Below are positions 27,411-35,548 of a stretch of DNA of 64,000 nucleotides, piece by piece. The translations under genes and the position numbers were made by a program. The stretch covers positions 111,831-175,830 of the forward strand of contig NZ_RZOY02000013.1 in the NCBI RefSeq assembly GCF_004022705.2, written 5' to 3'. This stretch comes from Mesorhizobium sp. M2D.F.Ca.ET.226.01.1.1. GTDB lineage: Bacteria > Pseudomonadota > Alphaproteobacteria > Rhizobiales > Rhizobiaceae. Below the pieces are notes generated by a model that did no database searches, was not told where the DNA came from, and saw only the letters and a list, made by a program, of their open reading frames with translations. The stretch's first letter is position 1. Each line of letters starts with the position of its first letter.

Positions 27411-28460
27411 ATGCCGATGAAGTCCTATTCGATCGCCCTGATCCCCGGTGACGGCATCGGCCGCGACGTGACCGCCGCCGCCTGGACGGTGCTGGAAACG
27501 GTGGCCCATCACTCCGGCTTTGCCGTGACCGGAACCGAGTTTCCATGGTCCTGCAAATTCTACAAAGAGACCGGCCGCATGATGTCGGAGGACGGCATCG
27601 AGACCTTGCGCGGCTTCGACGCCATTCTCCTCGGCGCCGTGGGATGGCCGGCCGAGGTGCCGGATTCCGTTTCGCTGCACGGCCTGCTGCTGCCGATCCG
27701 CAAGGCGTTCGTGCAATATGCCAATATCCGGCCGCACCGCCTGCTGCCGGGCGTCACCGGACCGCTGCGGAAGGAAAACTTCGACATCCTTTGCATCCGC
27801 GAGAACACCGAAGGCGAATATTCAGGCGCCGGCGGGCGCGTGCATCAAGGCACGCGGGAAGAGGTCGCGGTGGAGACCTCGATCTTCACCCGCGCCGGCG
27901 TCGAGCGCATCCTGCGCTTCGGCTTCGAGCAGGCGGGGGCACGTCGAGGCAAGCTTGCCTCCGTCACCAAGTCCAACGCCCAGAAATACTCGATGGTGTT
28001 CTGGGACGAGATCACCCGCAAGCTGGCCGCGGAATACGCAGACGTCGAAGTCACCAGCTATCATGTCGACGCGCTCGCCGCACGCATGATCATGGCGCCG
28101 GAGAGCCTCGACGTGCTCGTCGCTTCCAACCTGTTCGGCGACATCCTGACCGACATCGGCGCGGCGATCCAGGGCGGGCTCGGCTACGCCGCCTCCGCCA
28201 ACATCAATCCCGACCGCTCGGCGCCCTCAATGTTCGAGCCGGTGCACGGCTCGGCGCCCGACATCGCCCATCTTGGCATCGCCAATCCGATCGCCACTAT
28301 CTGGTCGGGTGCGATGATGCTCGAACATCTCGGCGAAACCGCCGCCGCAGGTCGCATCATGAAGGCGCTCGAAGCGACGACTGCCCGCGGCATCGGAACC
28401 ACTGCCGGCAAGGACAAAACAGACACCATCACAGCCGCCATCGTCGCGGCGCTCAGCTGA
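27411..28460 (+). CDS. ttuC: Tartrate / D-malate dehydrogenase family protein
   Basis: 349 residues, isocitrate/isopropylmalate dehydrogenase fold. Motifs: ALIPGDGIGRDV at the N-terminus, the substrate and NAD motif RENTEGEYSG, the catalytic Lys in TKSNAQKYS, and the metal Asp residues in NLFGDILTDIG; SAPDIAHLGIANP is the NAD-specific region. Members called tartrate dehydrogenase/decarboxylase or D-malate dehydrogenase act on tartrate, D-malate or similar 2-hydroxy acids with NAD and a divalent metal. The first ATG (MPMK) is 4 bp after the aldehyde dehydrogenase stop; the second, at 27417, is also possible. 3-Isopropylmalate dehydrogenase is less likely in this catabolic setting. Confidence 0.8.
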   Translation: MPMKSYSIALIPGDGIGRDVTAAAWTVLETVAHHSGFAVTGTEFPWSCKFYKETGRMMSEDGIETLRGFDAILLGAVGWPAEVPDSVSLHGLLLPIRKAFVQYANIRPHRLLPGVTGPLRKENFDILCIRENTEGEYSGAGGRVHQGTREEVAVETSIFTRAGVERILRFGFEQAGARRGKLASVTKSNAQKYSMVFWDEITRKLAAEYADVEVTSYHVDALAARMIMAPESLDVLVASNLFGDILTDIGAAIQGGLGYAASANINPDRSAPSMFEPVHGSAPDIAHLGIANPIATIWSGAMMLEHLGETAAAGRIMKALEATTARGIGTTAGKDKTDTITAAIVAALS

Positions 28461-28477
28461 ATGCAAGGTCGTTTCCG

Positions 28478-29935
28478 ATGAAAACCCTGAAGGACAAAAG
28501 CCTCTTCCGCGAAGCCGGCCTGATCGGTGGCAAATGGGTTGCTGCCGGCTCCGGCAAGACGGTCGACGTCATCGATCCGGCGACGCAGGCCACGATCGGC
28601 ACAGTGCCCGACATGACCGGTGCGGAGACCCGCGCTGCCATCGAAGCCGCGGCCTCCGCCTATCGGGACTGGAGGAAGAAGACCAACGCCGAGCGCGCGG
28701 CGCTGCTGGAAGCCTGGCATGGTCTGATGCTTGCGAATCTGGACGATCTGGCACTGATCCTGACCACAGAACAGGGCAAGCCGCTGGACGAAGCCAAGGG
28801 CGAGATCCGCTACGGCGCGTCCTTCGTCAAATGGTTCGCGGAGGAAGCACGCCGCATCAACGGCCACAACATCCCCTCGCCCACACAAGACCGCCGCATA
28901 ATCGTGCTGAAGGAACCGGTCGGCGTCTGCGGCATCATCACGCCATGGAATTTTCCCAACGCCATGATCACCCGGAAGGTCGCGCCGGCATTGGCCGCCG
29001 GCTGCACGGTGGTGATCAAACCGTCCGAGTTCACGCCCTATTCGGCGCTGGCGCTCGGCGTGCTCGCAGAGCGGGCCGGCATCCCGGCCGGCGTCATCAA
29101 CATCGTCACCGGCATGCCGACCGAGATCGGCAACGAGATCATGGCGAATGAGACGGTGCGCAAGATCTCCTTCACCGGCTCGACGCGCGTCGGTTCGCTG
29201 CTGATGCGGGGGGCCGCCGACAGCGTGAAGCGGCTCAGCCTCGAACTCGGCGGCAATGCGCCCTTCATCGTCTTCGACGACGCCGATCTCGATCTCGCCG
29301 TCGAGGGCGCGCTCATCTCGAAATTCCGCAACGGCGGCCAGACCTGTGTGTGCGCCAACCGAATCCTCGTCCAGGCTGGTGTCCATGACGCCTTCGCCGC
29401 GAAGCTCACCGCTCGCGTCAACGCCATGACCGTGGGGCCAGGCACGCAGCCTGGCGTCGCCATCGGACCGATGATCAACATGGCGGCGGTCGAGAAGATC
29501 AACCGCCATGTCGAGGACGCGCTCGCCAAGGGCGCGGAGATCATCACCGAGAAGCCGGCTTTGCCCGAAGGTCAGCAATATGTTGCGCCGCTGGTGCTGG
29601 CCGGCGCCACGGCAGAGATGCAACTCGCCGGCGAGGAGACATTCGGCCCGGTCGCGCCGCTCTTCCGTTTCGAAACCGAGGAGGAAGCAATCGCGCTCGC
29701 CAATGGCACGCCTTACGGGCTCGCTTCCTACTTTTACACCGAGAATTTGAAACGCGCCTGGCGCGTCGGCGAGGCGCTGGAGTTCGGCATGGTGGGCTTG
29801 AACACCGGCTCGGTCTCGATCGAGGTCGCCCCATTCGGCGGCGTCAAGCTGTCCGGCCTCGGGCGCGAGGGCGCGCAGGCCGGCATCGAGGAATATCTCG
29901 AGATGAAGAGCTTCCACATGGGAATAGGACAGTAA
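28478..29935 (+). CDS. gabD: Succinate-semialdehyde dehydrogenase
   Basis: 485 residues from ATG 28478, matching the 482 residues of E. coli GabD; the much longer open frame upstream is only an overlap with ttuC. Motifs: TEQGKPLDEAKGE, ITPWNFPNAMITRKVAPALAAG, KPSEFTPYSA, FTGSTRVGSLL, the general base Glu in LELGGNAPF and Cys in RNGGQTCVCANR, and the C-terminal GGVKLSGLGREG. It oxidises succinate semialdehyde to succinate with NADP, the last step of GABA breakdown. It is the last rightward gene before a convergent PuuB-like gene, consistent with a putrescine/GABA route in this cluster. Confidence 0.88.
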   Translation: MKTLKDKSLFREAGLIGGKWVAAGSGKTVDVIDPATQATIGTVPDMTGAETRAAIEAAASAYRDWRKKTNAERAALLEAWHGLMLANLDDLALILTTEQGKPLDEAKGEIRYGASFVKWFAEEARRINGHNIPSPTQDRRIIVLKEPVGVCGIITPWNFPNAMITRKVAPALAAGCTVVIKPSEFTPYSALALGVLAERAGIPAGVINIVTGMPTEIGNEIMANETVRKISFTGSTRVGSLLMRGAADSVKRLSLELGGNAPFIVFDDADLDLAVEGALISKFRNGGQTCVCANRILVQAGVHDAFAAKLTARVNAMTVGPGTQPGVAIGPMINMAAVEKINRHVEDALAKGAEIITEKPALPEGQQYVAPLVLAGATAEMQLAGEETFGPVAPLFRFETEEEAIALANGTPYGLASYFYTENLKRAWRVGEALEFGMVGLNTGSVSIEVAPFGGVKLSGLGREGAQAGIEEYLEMKSFHMGIGQ

Positions 29936-29963
29936 AGCAATACGGCAGGTAGGGAAGACGGCA

Positions 29964-30019
29964 CCTACTGCCCTACTGCCCTACTGCCCTACTGCCCTAC
30001 TGCCCTACTGCCCTACTGC
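29964..30019. repeat. Seven perfect tandem copies of an 8-bp unit
   Basis: The octamer CCTACTGC repeats seven times without interruption between two convergent genes and touches the stop codon of the minus-strand oxidase at 30020. GGCAGGTAGGG at 29944-29954 is nearly complementary to the unit, so transcripts from the left could fold a hairpin here. Copy number is likely to vary between strains. Confidence 0.9.
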
Positions 30020-31294
30020 CTACCTCACCCGGTCGAGCGCCTTGTAGTAGAGGCCGACCATCGGCAGGAACCACGGCTTGCCCGAGTAGCCCGGGATGGA
30101 AGGCCACTCGAGTCCCTTCAGCGGGTTGCGGTCCTCGCGGCCGAGCATGGCATCGGCCAAAATCATGCCGAGATGGGTGGAAAGCTGCGCGCCATGGCCG
30201 GAATAGCCCATCGCGTACCAGACCCCCTCATGGTAGCCGGCGCGCGGGAAGCGGTCCTTGGTCATGTCGACAAGACCGCCCCAGCAATAGTCGATCTCGA
30301 CCTTGGCGAGCTGCGGAAAAATCGCCGCGAGGCTTGCCCGCAATATCTGCCCGCTTTTGGCGTCTGAGCGCTGGTCCGACGTCGCCGAGAAGCGTGCGCG
30401 GCCGCCGAAGATCAGGCGCCTGTCCGGTGACAGCCGGAAGTAGTTGCCTATGTTCATCGAGGTGACGCAGGTCCGATTGCCCGGCATGGCGGCAGTGATC
30501 TCGGCGTCGCTCAACGGCCGCGTGGCGATGATGAAGCTGCCGACGGAAATGAGCCTGCGGCGGAAATAGTCGAAATTCGGCGTGGTGTAGGCGCCCGTCG
30601 CCACCAGCACGTTGTCGGCGCTGATCTTGCCGCGGGACGTTGTCAGCTCGTGCCTGTTTCCTGATTGCCTGCGGTCCGTCACCCTGGCGTTCTCGTGGAT
30701 GACCGCGCCGTGGCGGGCGGCGGCCGCGGCAAGGCCGGCCACATAGCGGCCCATATGCATCATGGCGCTCTTCTTCGACAGCATCGCGCCATGGAAGGGC
30801 GAGCCGATCTCGGATTTGAGATCGGCGGCCGACAGCAGCGCCGTATCGGGATCGACCTCGGCTTGAATCGCTTCGAAGTTGCGCGCGATCGCCTCGAAAT
30901 GCTGCAGCTTGGAGGCGAGCTTCAGCTTGCCGGCGCGGCGAAAATTGCAGTCGATGGCTTCCTCGGCGATCAGCGCCTCGATGGTGTCAACAGAGTCGTC
31001 CAGCGCCCGGTAAAGCGCTATCGCGCGTTCCTTGCCGAGCTCCGCCTTGGCCGACAGGTAGCTGTGGGCGAGACCATTGTTAAGATGCCCGCCATTGCGC
31101 CCGGACGCGCCCCAGCCGACCCGCTCCGCTTCCAGCACCACCACCTTGGCGCCGGCTTTCGCCAATTGGCGCGCGGCGGCGAGACCGGTGAAGCCACCGC
31201 CGACGATTGCCGCATCATAGTGCCCCTCGACCGGGCCTTGCGCCCCGCCGGAAAAGACCGGAGCGGTGTCGTGCCAGTAGGAGACCAGCTTCAT
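30020..31294 (-). CDS. puuB: FAD-dependent oxidoreductase, gamma-glutamylputrescine oxidase type
   Basis: 424 residues from ATG 31294; the in-frame TTG at 31300 is not needed, and AGGCGG lies upstream. The FAD-binding motif AAIVGGGFTGLAAARQLA is followed by the GWGASGRNGGHLNNGL flavin loop, and the C-terminal part has WGGLVDMTKDRFPRAG and GYSGHGAQLS, all typical of PuuB/YgaF-like DAO oxidases. PuuB oxidises gamma-glutamylputrescine to the aldehyde, ammonia and peroxide. PuuA and PuuD are not in the window, so another amine substrate is possible. A HAD-type gene lies 16 bp upstream in the same direction. Confidence 0.8.
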   Translation of the reverse strand: MKLVSYWHDTAPVFSGGAQGPVEGHYDAAIVGGGFTGLAAARQLAKAGAKVVVLEAERVGWGASGRNGGHLNNGLAHSYLSAKAELGKERAIALYRALDDSVDTIEALIAEEAIDCNFRRAGKLKLASKLQHFEAIARNFEAIQAEVDPDTALLSAADLKSEIGSPFHGAMLSKKSAMMHMGRYVAGLAAAAARHGAVIHENARVTDRRQSGNRHELTTSRGKISADNVLVATGAYTTPNFDYFRRRLISVGSFIIATRPLSDAEITAAMPGNRTCVTSMNIGNYFRLSPDRRLIFGGRARFSATSDQRSDAKSGQILRASLAAIFPQLAKVEIDYCWGGLVDMTKDRFPRAGYHEGVWYAMGYSGHGAQLSTHLGMILADAMLGREDRNPLKGLEWPSIPGYSGKPWFLPMVGLYYKALDRVR

Positions 31295-31310
31295 CGGCAA
31301 TCCGCCTGCT

Positions 31311-31979
31311 TTAAAGACCGACCACGCCCGGGAGACCGGAAATATTGGCTATCTCGGTGTAACCGTAATAGGGGTTGGCCGGCTCGTGGCCGCGGTTAAC
31401 CCAGACCTTGTTCTTGATGCCGAGATCATGCGCCGACATCAGGTCGTAACGGAACGAAGACGAGCAGTGAAGGATGTCTTCCGGTCCACAGCCCAGCATG
31501 TCGAGCATATACTCAAAGGCTTTGAAGCGCGGTTTGTAGGCCTGCGCCTGCTCGGCCGTGTAGACGGCATGGAACGGCGCGCCCAGCTTTTCGACATTGG
31601 ACATGATCTGTGCGTTCATGGCGTTGGAGAGGATCACCAGCGGGATTTCCCTGGCGACCTTGGCAAGCCCTGCCGGAACGTCGGCATGCGGTCCCCAGGT
31701 CGGGACACGCTCATAGACCATTTGGGCGTCATCAGCGCTGAAGACGACGCCGTTGCGCTTGCAAGCGCGCTCGAGTGCGTTGTGTACGACGTCGGCATAA
31801 GGCTTCCAGTCGCCCAGGATCTCGTCCAGCCGATAGGCCGCGAAGTTCTTGATGAACTCCTGCATGCGCGGCTCGTCAAGCCGGCTGCCGTAGAGGTCGC
31901 GCGCCGCTTCCGCCATCTGGAAAAAGGTCAACGTGCCGTAGCAGTCGAAGGTAATGTATTTGGGCCTGAAAGAAGCCAT
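31311..31979 (-). CDS. Haloacid dehalogenase type II-like hydrolase
   Basis: 222 residues from ATG 31979 (GGAG 10 nt upstream). HAD motifs: I, ITFDCYGTLTFF with the nucleophile Asp; II, VILSNAMN; III, Lys in YKPRFKAFEYML; IV, HCSSSFRYDLMSAHDLG, which matches L-2-haloacid dehalogenases rather than phosphatases. It is probably cotranscribed with the puuB-like gene downstream. True dehalogenase activity is not certain; HAD type II proteins are frequent in amine-catabolic clusters. A second, divergent copy of the family is at 34764. Confidence 0.8.
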   Translation of the reverse strand: MASFRPKYITFDCYGTLTFFQMAEAARDLYGSRLDEPRMQEFIKNFAAYRLDEILGDWKPYADVVHNALERACKRNGVVFSADDAQMVYERVPTWGPHADVPAGLAKVAREIPLVILSNAMNAQIMSNVEKLGAPFHAVYTAEQAQAYKPRFKAFEYMLDMLGCGPEDILHCSSSFRYDLMSAHDLGIKNKVWVNRGHEPANPYYGYTEIANISGLPGVVGL

Positions 31980-32298
31980 GTCCGTCGATCTCCGGTGGAA
32001 GCGCACCCGCTCTGGGATTTAGTCATCATATGCGGGCAGGCGACGAGCCACTTGACCGAAATCGGCTCCGCGAAAGCAGAAAGTTCCGTATCCGCCGTCA
32101 GGTTTGGCACGCTGTAGCATCTTGGCTGTCGACAAGCCCGCCATAGCGCGACGGCAAAGCGACAACCGAGGATGCTGCCAGCAGAAGATGCGGCGCGCGC
32201 CCCGTGCAAAGGCGAAAGATATCGCGGAAACCGAAACCTTCAGACGATCTGCAGCGCGCCGATGACCGAGACTTGCGGGCAGACGGAAAGGATGCCTC
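31980..32298. other. Divergent intergenic region
   Basis: 319 bp between the leftward HAD gene and the rightward GNAT gene. No supported ORF, repeat or clear dyad is visible; it must hold both promoters. Confidence 0.5.
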
Positions 32299-33138
32299 AT
32301 GCAGCAGGGCGAAATAGCAATCCAGGCTTTCGGGCCGGACCATATCGAGGGCGCGGTGGCGCTTTCGCGCCAGGAGAACTGGCCGCATCGCCCGCAGGAC
32401 TGGCAGATGGCGCTGCAGCTTTCGAGCGGCGCGGTCGCGCTCGACGATCAGGGCCGGGTGACCGGCACCATCCTGGTGACGCCCTACGGTATGGATTGCG
32501 CGATGATCAACATGGTGATCGTCGACCGGAACGCCCGCGGCATGGGGCTCGGGCGCCGGCTTATGGAACAGGCCTTCGTTCTTGCGGAAGATCGGCCCCT
32601 GCGGCTCGTCGCGACGGCGGACGGCATGCCGCTCTATCAGAAACTGGGCTTCGCGCCCTCGGGAACCATCCTGCAACATCAGGGCAGCGTCACCCAGCTT
32701 GGCGCGCCGGACGGCGTGGAAGCGGCAAGCGCCGATGATCTGCCGGAGATCAAGGTGCTGGACCGCGACGCCTACGGCGCCGACCGCAAAGCCCTGATCG
32801 ACGCGCTGGCAGAGCGCGGCCAATTCGCCGTGATCCGCCGCAACGGCGCGATCGAGGCCTATGCCGCGATCCGCCCGTTCGGACGCGGCGAGGTGATAGG
32901 CCCGGTGATCGCGGGCAATGCCGACAACGCCAGGGCTCTGATCAGCTTTTTCGCCGCCTCGCGCCCCGGCGCCTTCCTGCGCGTCGATACGGACAGTCGC
33001 ACCGGCATCGCCGGCTGGCTCACGGAAATCGGCCTCGGCCATGTCGGCGGCGGCGTGGCCATGGATCGCCCGTCTCGGACGGCTGCGGCACAGGCCCGGC
33101 CAAAAGTTTATGCCCTCGCCAACCAGGCGCTCGGCTAG
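32299..33138 (+). CDS. GNAT family N-acetyltransferase with C-terminal acetyltransferase-associated domain
   Basis: 279 residues; ATG 32299 follows AAGGA. Residues 1-130 form a GNAT domain with an intact acetyl-CoA loop, VIVDRNARGMGLGRRLMEQ, and YQKLGF. Residues 130-279 form a second domain (RPFGRGEVIGPVIAG, FLRVDTDSR, ending YALANQALG). It is a paralogue of 22216-23073, which has lost the CoA loop. It lies 14 bp before the aminotransferase gene, so the two are probably cotranscribed. It may acetylate an amine or amino-acid intermediate of the pathway, but the substrate is unknown. Confidence 0.8.
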   Translation: MQQGEIAIQAFGPDHIEGAVALSRQENWPHRPQDWQMALQLSSGAVALDDQGRVTGTILVTPYGMDCAMINMVIVDRNARGMGLGRRLMEQAFVLAEDRPLRLVATADGMPLYQKLGFAPSGTILQHQGSVTQLGAPDGVEAASADDLPEIKVLDRDAYGADRKALIDALAERGQFAVIRRNGAIEAYAAIRPFGRGEVIGPVIAGNADNARALISFFAASRPGAFLRVDTDSRTGIAGWLTEIGLGHVGGGVAMDRPSRTAAAQARPKVYALANQALG

Positions 33139-33152
33139 TTCGGAGATAAACA

Positions 33153-34526
33153 ATGCTCGCCAATTCGCTGATCGAACTTGACCGCGCCCATCTCATCCAT
33201 CCGGTCTCCTCCTATCGCGGCCACGAGGCGCTCGGCGTGCGCGTGCTGAAGTCGGCGAAGGGCGCGACTGTCACCGACGCGTCCGGCAGGCAGCTGGTCG
33301 ACGGATTCGCCGGGCTTTGGTGCGTCAATGCCGGCTATGGCCATGACAGCATCGTCGAGGCGGCTGCCCGGCAAATGCGCGAGCTTCCTTACGCCACCGC
33401 CTATTTCGACCTCGGCTCGGAGCCGGCCATCCGGCTCGCTTCGGAACTGGCCGAGCGCGCGCCGGGCGATCTCAATCACGTCTATTTCACGCTCGGCGGA
33501 TCGGACGCTGTGGACAGCACGATCCGTTTCGTCCGCTACTACTGGAATGCCAGGGGCGAGCCGCAGCGCGATCAGTTCATTTCGATCGAGCAGGGCTATC
33601 ACGGATCGTCGGTGGTCGGCGCGGGCCTGACGGCCCTGCCCGCCTTTCACGCCGGCTTCGGCATTCCCTTCGAATGGCAGCACAAGATCCCGTCGCCCTA
33701 TCCCTACCGCAACCCGGTCGGCGAAAACGGCGACGCGATCATTGCCGCGTCGCTCGCCGCGCTGAAGGCGAAAATCGAGGCGATCGGGCCGGAGCGGGTC
33801 GCCGCCTTCTACGCCGAGCCGATCCAGGGCTCGGGTGGTGTCATCGTGCCGCCGAAGGGCTGGATCAAGGCGATCCACGCGCTCTGCCGCGAATACGGCA
33901 TCCTGTTCATCGCCGACGAGGTCATCACCGGCTTCGGCCGCACCGGGCCGCTGTTCGCCTGCACGGAAGAGGACATCGTTCCCGATTTCATGACGACCGC
34001 GAAGGGCCTGACCTCGGGCTATGTTCCCATGGGCGCCGTGTTCATGGCCGACCATGTCTACCAGGTCATCGCCGATGGCGCGGGCAACGCGGCGGTCGGC
34101 CACGGCTACACCTACTCCGCCCATCCGGTCAGCGCCGCGGTCGCGCTCGAGGTGCTGAAACTCTATGAGGACGGCCTCCTGGAAAACGGCATCAAGGCCG
34201 GCGCTCGCCTAATGGCGGGCCTGTCTGCCTTGAGCGATCATCCGCTCGTCGGCGACGTTCGCGGCCGCGGCATGCTTGCCGCGATCGAGCTGGTGACCGA
34301 CAAGCAGAAGAAGACGCCGCTTCCCGCCTCGGCGATGCCGGCACGGCGGGTCTTCGACAGGGCCTGGAACAACGGTCTTATCATCCGTGCCTTCGCGCAT
34401 GGCGTTCTCGGCTACGCGCCGCCGCTCTGCTGCACCGATGGCGATATCGATGCGATCATCGAGCGCACGCGCCTCACGCTCGACCAAACGCTGGCCGATC
34501 CCGATGTCCGCAAGGCTCTCGCATGA
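33153..34526 (+). CDS. Class III PLP-dependent aminotransferase (omega-amino acid / putrescine:pyruvate type)
   Basis: 457 residues, the usual length. N-terminal FAGLWCVNAGYGHDSIVEAA, then FTLGGSDAVDSTIRFVRYYW (the G-S-D cofactor loop), YHGSSVVGAG, IADEVITGFGRTG with the PLP-binding Asp, and the Schiff-base Lys in TTAKGLTSGYVPMGA. This pattern fits the aspartate-aminotransferase-family enzymes that move amino groups from putrescine, GABA, beta-alanine or taurine to pyruvate. With gabD and the PuuB-like gene nearby, amine catabolism via an aldehyde is likely. It acts in the cytoplasm. Confidence 0.85.
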   Translation: MLANSLIELDRAHLIHPVSSYRGHEALGVRVLKSAKGATVTDASGRQLVDGFAGLWCVNAGYGHDSIVEAAARQMRELPYATAYFDLGSEPAIRLASELAERAPGDLNHVYFTLGGSDAVDSTIRFVRYYWNARGEPQRDQFISIEQGYHGSSVVGAGLTALPAFHAGFGIPFEWQHKIPSPYPYRNPVGENGDAIIAASLAALKAKIEAIGPERVAAFYAEPIQGSGGVIVPPKGWIKAIHALCREYGILFIADEVITGFGRTGPLFACTEEDIVPDFMTTAKGLTSGYVPMGAVFMADHVYQVIADGAGNAAVGHGYTYSAHPVSAAVALEVLKLYEDGLLENGIKAGARLMAGLSALSDHPLVGDVRGRGMLAAIELVTDKQKKTPLPASAMPARRVFDRAWNNGLIIRAFAHGVLGYAPPLCCTDGDIDAIIERTRLTLDQTLADPDVRKALA

Positions 34527-34763
34527 ACAACCGCGGATTTTTCGCGTCGCGAAATATCGCCGGGGCGGACGATTTCGCAATTTTGTGCCGAAGCCCCGCG
34601 CCTTTTCGGCGAATCCAGCGCGAGGGAAGTGCCAGACTGCTCATAAGACAAGGCCACAAAGCCGGATTTGCCGGGCTCTGGAAAAGGCCGACGCCCCGGA
34701 CAGCACGGAATTTTGTTCTGTTCAGCATGATGCAATTCGGCCGCGCGCAGAGGAGAGCCAAAT

Positions 34764-35486
34764 TTGGCCAGGGGCTTTAGCGAATTCAAATACATGACCT
34801 TCGACGTGGTCGGCACGCTGATCGACTTCGAAGGCGGTCTCACGGCCTGCCTGACCGGGATTGCCGCCGAGGCCGGCATCGCCATCGACGGCGAGGAAGC
34901 GCTGGCGCTTTACAGGCAGGCCCGTTACATGCCCGGCGCGGGGTTGTTTCCGGACGATCTCGTGCGCGTCTACATGGTCATCGCCCCACGGCTCGGCCTG
35001 CCGGCCGAGGAGAAATACGGTGTCCGCCTGCGCGATTCAGCCAGCGTTTGGAAAGGCTTTCCCGACAGCGCCGCTGCCTTGGCCGATCTTGCCAAGTCGC
35101 ACAAGCTGATCGCCATGACCAACGCACGGCGCTGGGCGCTCGACCATTTCGAGCAGCAGCTCGGATCGCCCTTCTTCGCCACCTTCACCGCCGACGACAC
35201 CGGTACGGAAAAACCCGACCCGGCCTTCTTCCAGAAGGTCTTCGATTTCGTGGCGGGTCGGGGCGACAGCAAGGACGACATCCTGCATGTCGCGCAGAGC
35301 CAGTACCACGACATCGGCATCTCCCGGGCGCTGGGCATGACCAATTGCTGGATCGAGCGCCGCCACGCCCAGAAGGGCTATGGCGGCACGATCGAACCCG
35401 AGCGCTTCACCGTGCCGGACTACCACTTCACCTCGATGGCCGCCCTTGCGGCTGCCGTGCGCGAGAGCCTGAAGGAGCGAACCTGA
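34764..35486 (+). CDS. Haloacid dehalogenase type II-like hydrolase, second copy
   Basis: 240 residues from TTG 34764, supported by AGGAG 8 nt upstream and the immediate start of HAD sequence. Motif I is YMTFDVVGTLIDFEG, motif II IAMTNARR, motif III Lys in EKPDPAFFQ, motif IV HVAQSQYHDIGISRALG. It is a distant paralogue of the protein at 31311. It lies 62 bp upstream of the peptide-type ABC transporter genes in the same direction. The 237 bp between it and the aminotransferase gene contain no supported gene. The substrate is unknown. Confidence 0.8.
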   Translation: MARGFSEFKYMTFDVVGTLIDFEGGLTACLTGIAAEAGIAIDGEEALALYRQARYMPGAGLFPDDLVRVYMVIAPRLGLPAEEKYGVRLRDSASVWKGFPDSAAALADLAKSHKLIAMTNARRWALDHFEQQLGSPFFATFTADDTGTEKPDPAFFQKVFDFVAGRGDSKDDILHVAQSQYHDIGISRALGMTNCWIERRHAQKGYGGTIEPERFTVPDYHFTSMAALAAAVRESLKERT

Positions 35487-35548
35487 ACCAAGCCCGGAAA
35501 GCCGCAGCAAGACGAGCATACCGACCAATCAACAGAAAGGGGAATGAT

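Noticed and set aside
28184..29917. A 577-codon leftward frame antisense to gabD
   Set aside because: It mirrors a well-supported aldehyde dehydrogenase and has no domain pattern of its own; such antisense frames are common in high-GC DNA.
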